Source: Jiella soli
Lineage (GTDB): Bacteria > Pseudomonadota > Alphaproteobacteria > Rhizobiales > Rhizobiaceae
Direction: 5' to 3'
DNA length: 64,000 bases
Assembly (NCBI RefSeq): GCF_020615385.1
Contig: NZ_JAJAVB010000009.1
Location: 62,001 to 126,000 of the forward strand
Part shown: positions 63,424-64,000 of the stretch, one piece after another
Position numbering within the stretch: the stretch's first letter is position 1
Layout: each line of letters begins with the position of its first letter
Program-made: the position numbers and the translations under genes
The notes under the pieces: model-generated
What the model was told of the DNA's origin: nothing
The model's database searches: none
Seen by the model: the letters and a program-made list of their open reading frames with translations, nothing else

Positions 63424-64000
63424 TCAAGCGCCTCGCTGCCGCTTGGTCAGCGGAATGTCGATCGTGCAGCGCACGCCGCTGTCCCCGATCTTGTAACTTG
63501 TGCGGGCGCCGAGCGCATAGGGCAAGGCCCGTTCGATGAGATCCCTCCCGAAGCCGCTGTGGGCGGTTCCGTTTCGCGCATCCGGAGTCGGGGAGGATTC
63601 CTCGGTCCAGTCGATGACGAGCCGGGGGCCATCCTGGCGGCTCTCCTCGTGCCACTCGATGTCGAGCCGCCCTCCCGAGACGGAAAGCGCCCCGTATTTG
63701 CGGGCATTGGTGGCCAGTTCGTGGAGTGCGAGGGCGAGCGTCTGGACGGTCGAATTGCGCAAGGCAACGCGCGGTCCGGCCATCCGGACCCGCTCTCCCA
63801 GATCGGCGGCCCCGAGCGCATCCAACTCGGCCTCGAGCAGGGCCGTGATGGTGATCGGCTCGCGATCGGAGCGCGACAACAGGCTCTGGACCCTCGACAG
63901 TGCCGCCAGCCGGTGTCTGAGTTCTTCCCGAAACTCCTCCATGCTCGCGCTGGCACTGATCGTCTGGTCGGCGATCGATTGCACGACCGCCAGAAGATTG
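63424..64000 (-). CDS. HWE/HisKA_2-family sensor histidine kinase, 5' part outside window
   Basis: The visible C-terminal ~192 codons contain NLLAVVQSIADQTIS, which directly follows the phosphoaccepting His (outside the window) in HWE kinases, then the helical region LRHRLAALSRVQSLL, the N-box-like LHELATNARKYGALS, the WHEES acidic stretch, and a GFGRDLIERALPYALGA end. Input domains are beyond the edge. It should phosphorylate the adjacent response regulator. Confidence 0.9.
   Translation of the reverse strand, partial: NLLAVVQSIADQTISASASMEEFREELRHRLAALSRVQSLLSRSDREPITITALLEAELDALGAADLGERVRMAGPRVALRNSTVQTLALALHELATNARKYGALSVSGGRLDIEWHEESRQDGPRLVIDWTEESSPTPDARNGTAHSGFGRDLIERALPYALGARTSYKIGDSGVRCTIDIPLTKRQRGA

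Overview
The window looks like chromosome of a Hyphomicrobiales (Rhizobiales) alphaproteobacterium. The evidence is an FrcBCA fructose importer with a ROK regulator, a HWE-family histidine kinase, high GC on the right-hand side, and small proteins typical of that order (DUF6496- and DUF6641-like). The genus cannot be fixed from the sequence alone.

Layout. A sharp boundary lies at a tRNA-Phe gene (44033-44108). To its right (44-64 kb) is uniform, GC-rich, core-like sequence: a DUF6496 protein, a diguanylate cyclase, DUF1810, exonuclease III, a VOC protein, frcR with frcBCA, a globin-coupled chemoreceptor, an oligopeptide ABC operon, a glutathione transferase, a lytic transglycosylase, tRNA-Ala(CGC), and a response regulator with a HWE kinase. 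To its left (1-44 kb) everything looks accessory: mixed base composition, one intact IS5-family element, relics of IS3, IS21 and IS91 elements, two tyrosine recombinases, and cargo modules. The recombinase at 42456-43799 sits beside the 3' end of tRNA-Phe, as expected for a tRNA-integrated island.

Cargo, left to right. (a) A CHASE4-GGDEF-EAL protein cut by the window edge and a GNAT-like protein. (b) A leftward operon (11432 to 4712) with an SsuABC/TauABC-type importer, a PfkB sugar kinase, a LacD/YihT-type aldolase, a DeoR regulator and a YihU-like reductase. The four non-transport genes match the YihV-YihT-YihW-YihU set of sulfoglycolysis, so the operon probably imports and degrades a sulfonated sugar or a relative. 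(c) An orphan branched-chain-type binding protein with an alpha/beta hydrolase. (d) A rightward module (16561-21948) holding two unrecognised proteins, a TGT/DpdA-family transglycosylase, a YhhQ-type 7-deazaguanine transporter, a QueD-like T-fold protein lacking the catalytic cysteine, and a GT-B glycosyltransferase. The last three start by 4-base overlaps, as does the transglycosylase with the gene before it. The best reading is a salvage-fed 7-deazaguanine nucleic-acid modification system, perhaps with glycosylation. (e) MHYT-PAS-GGDEF-EAL and LuxR-type regulators. (f) A HUH-endonuclease Rep protein, a DnaQ-like exonuclease, an XRE regulator, an SNase-like protein and a three-gene DUF6641 operon. 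(g) A type I restriction-modification operon in the order hsdR-hsdS-prrC-hsdM, carrying a PrrC-type anticodon nuclease whose catalytic triad is preserved.

The left 44 kb is therefore a recombination-prone island combining catabolic and phage-defence or DNA-modification cargo. The candidate 7-deazaguanine/glycosyltransferase module and the sulfoglycolysis-like operon are the least conventional parts.
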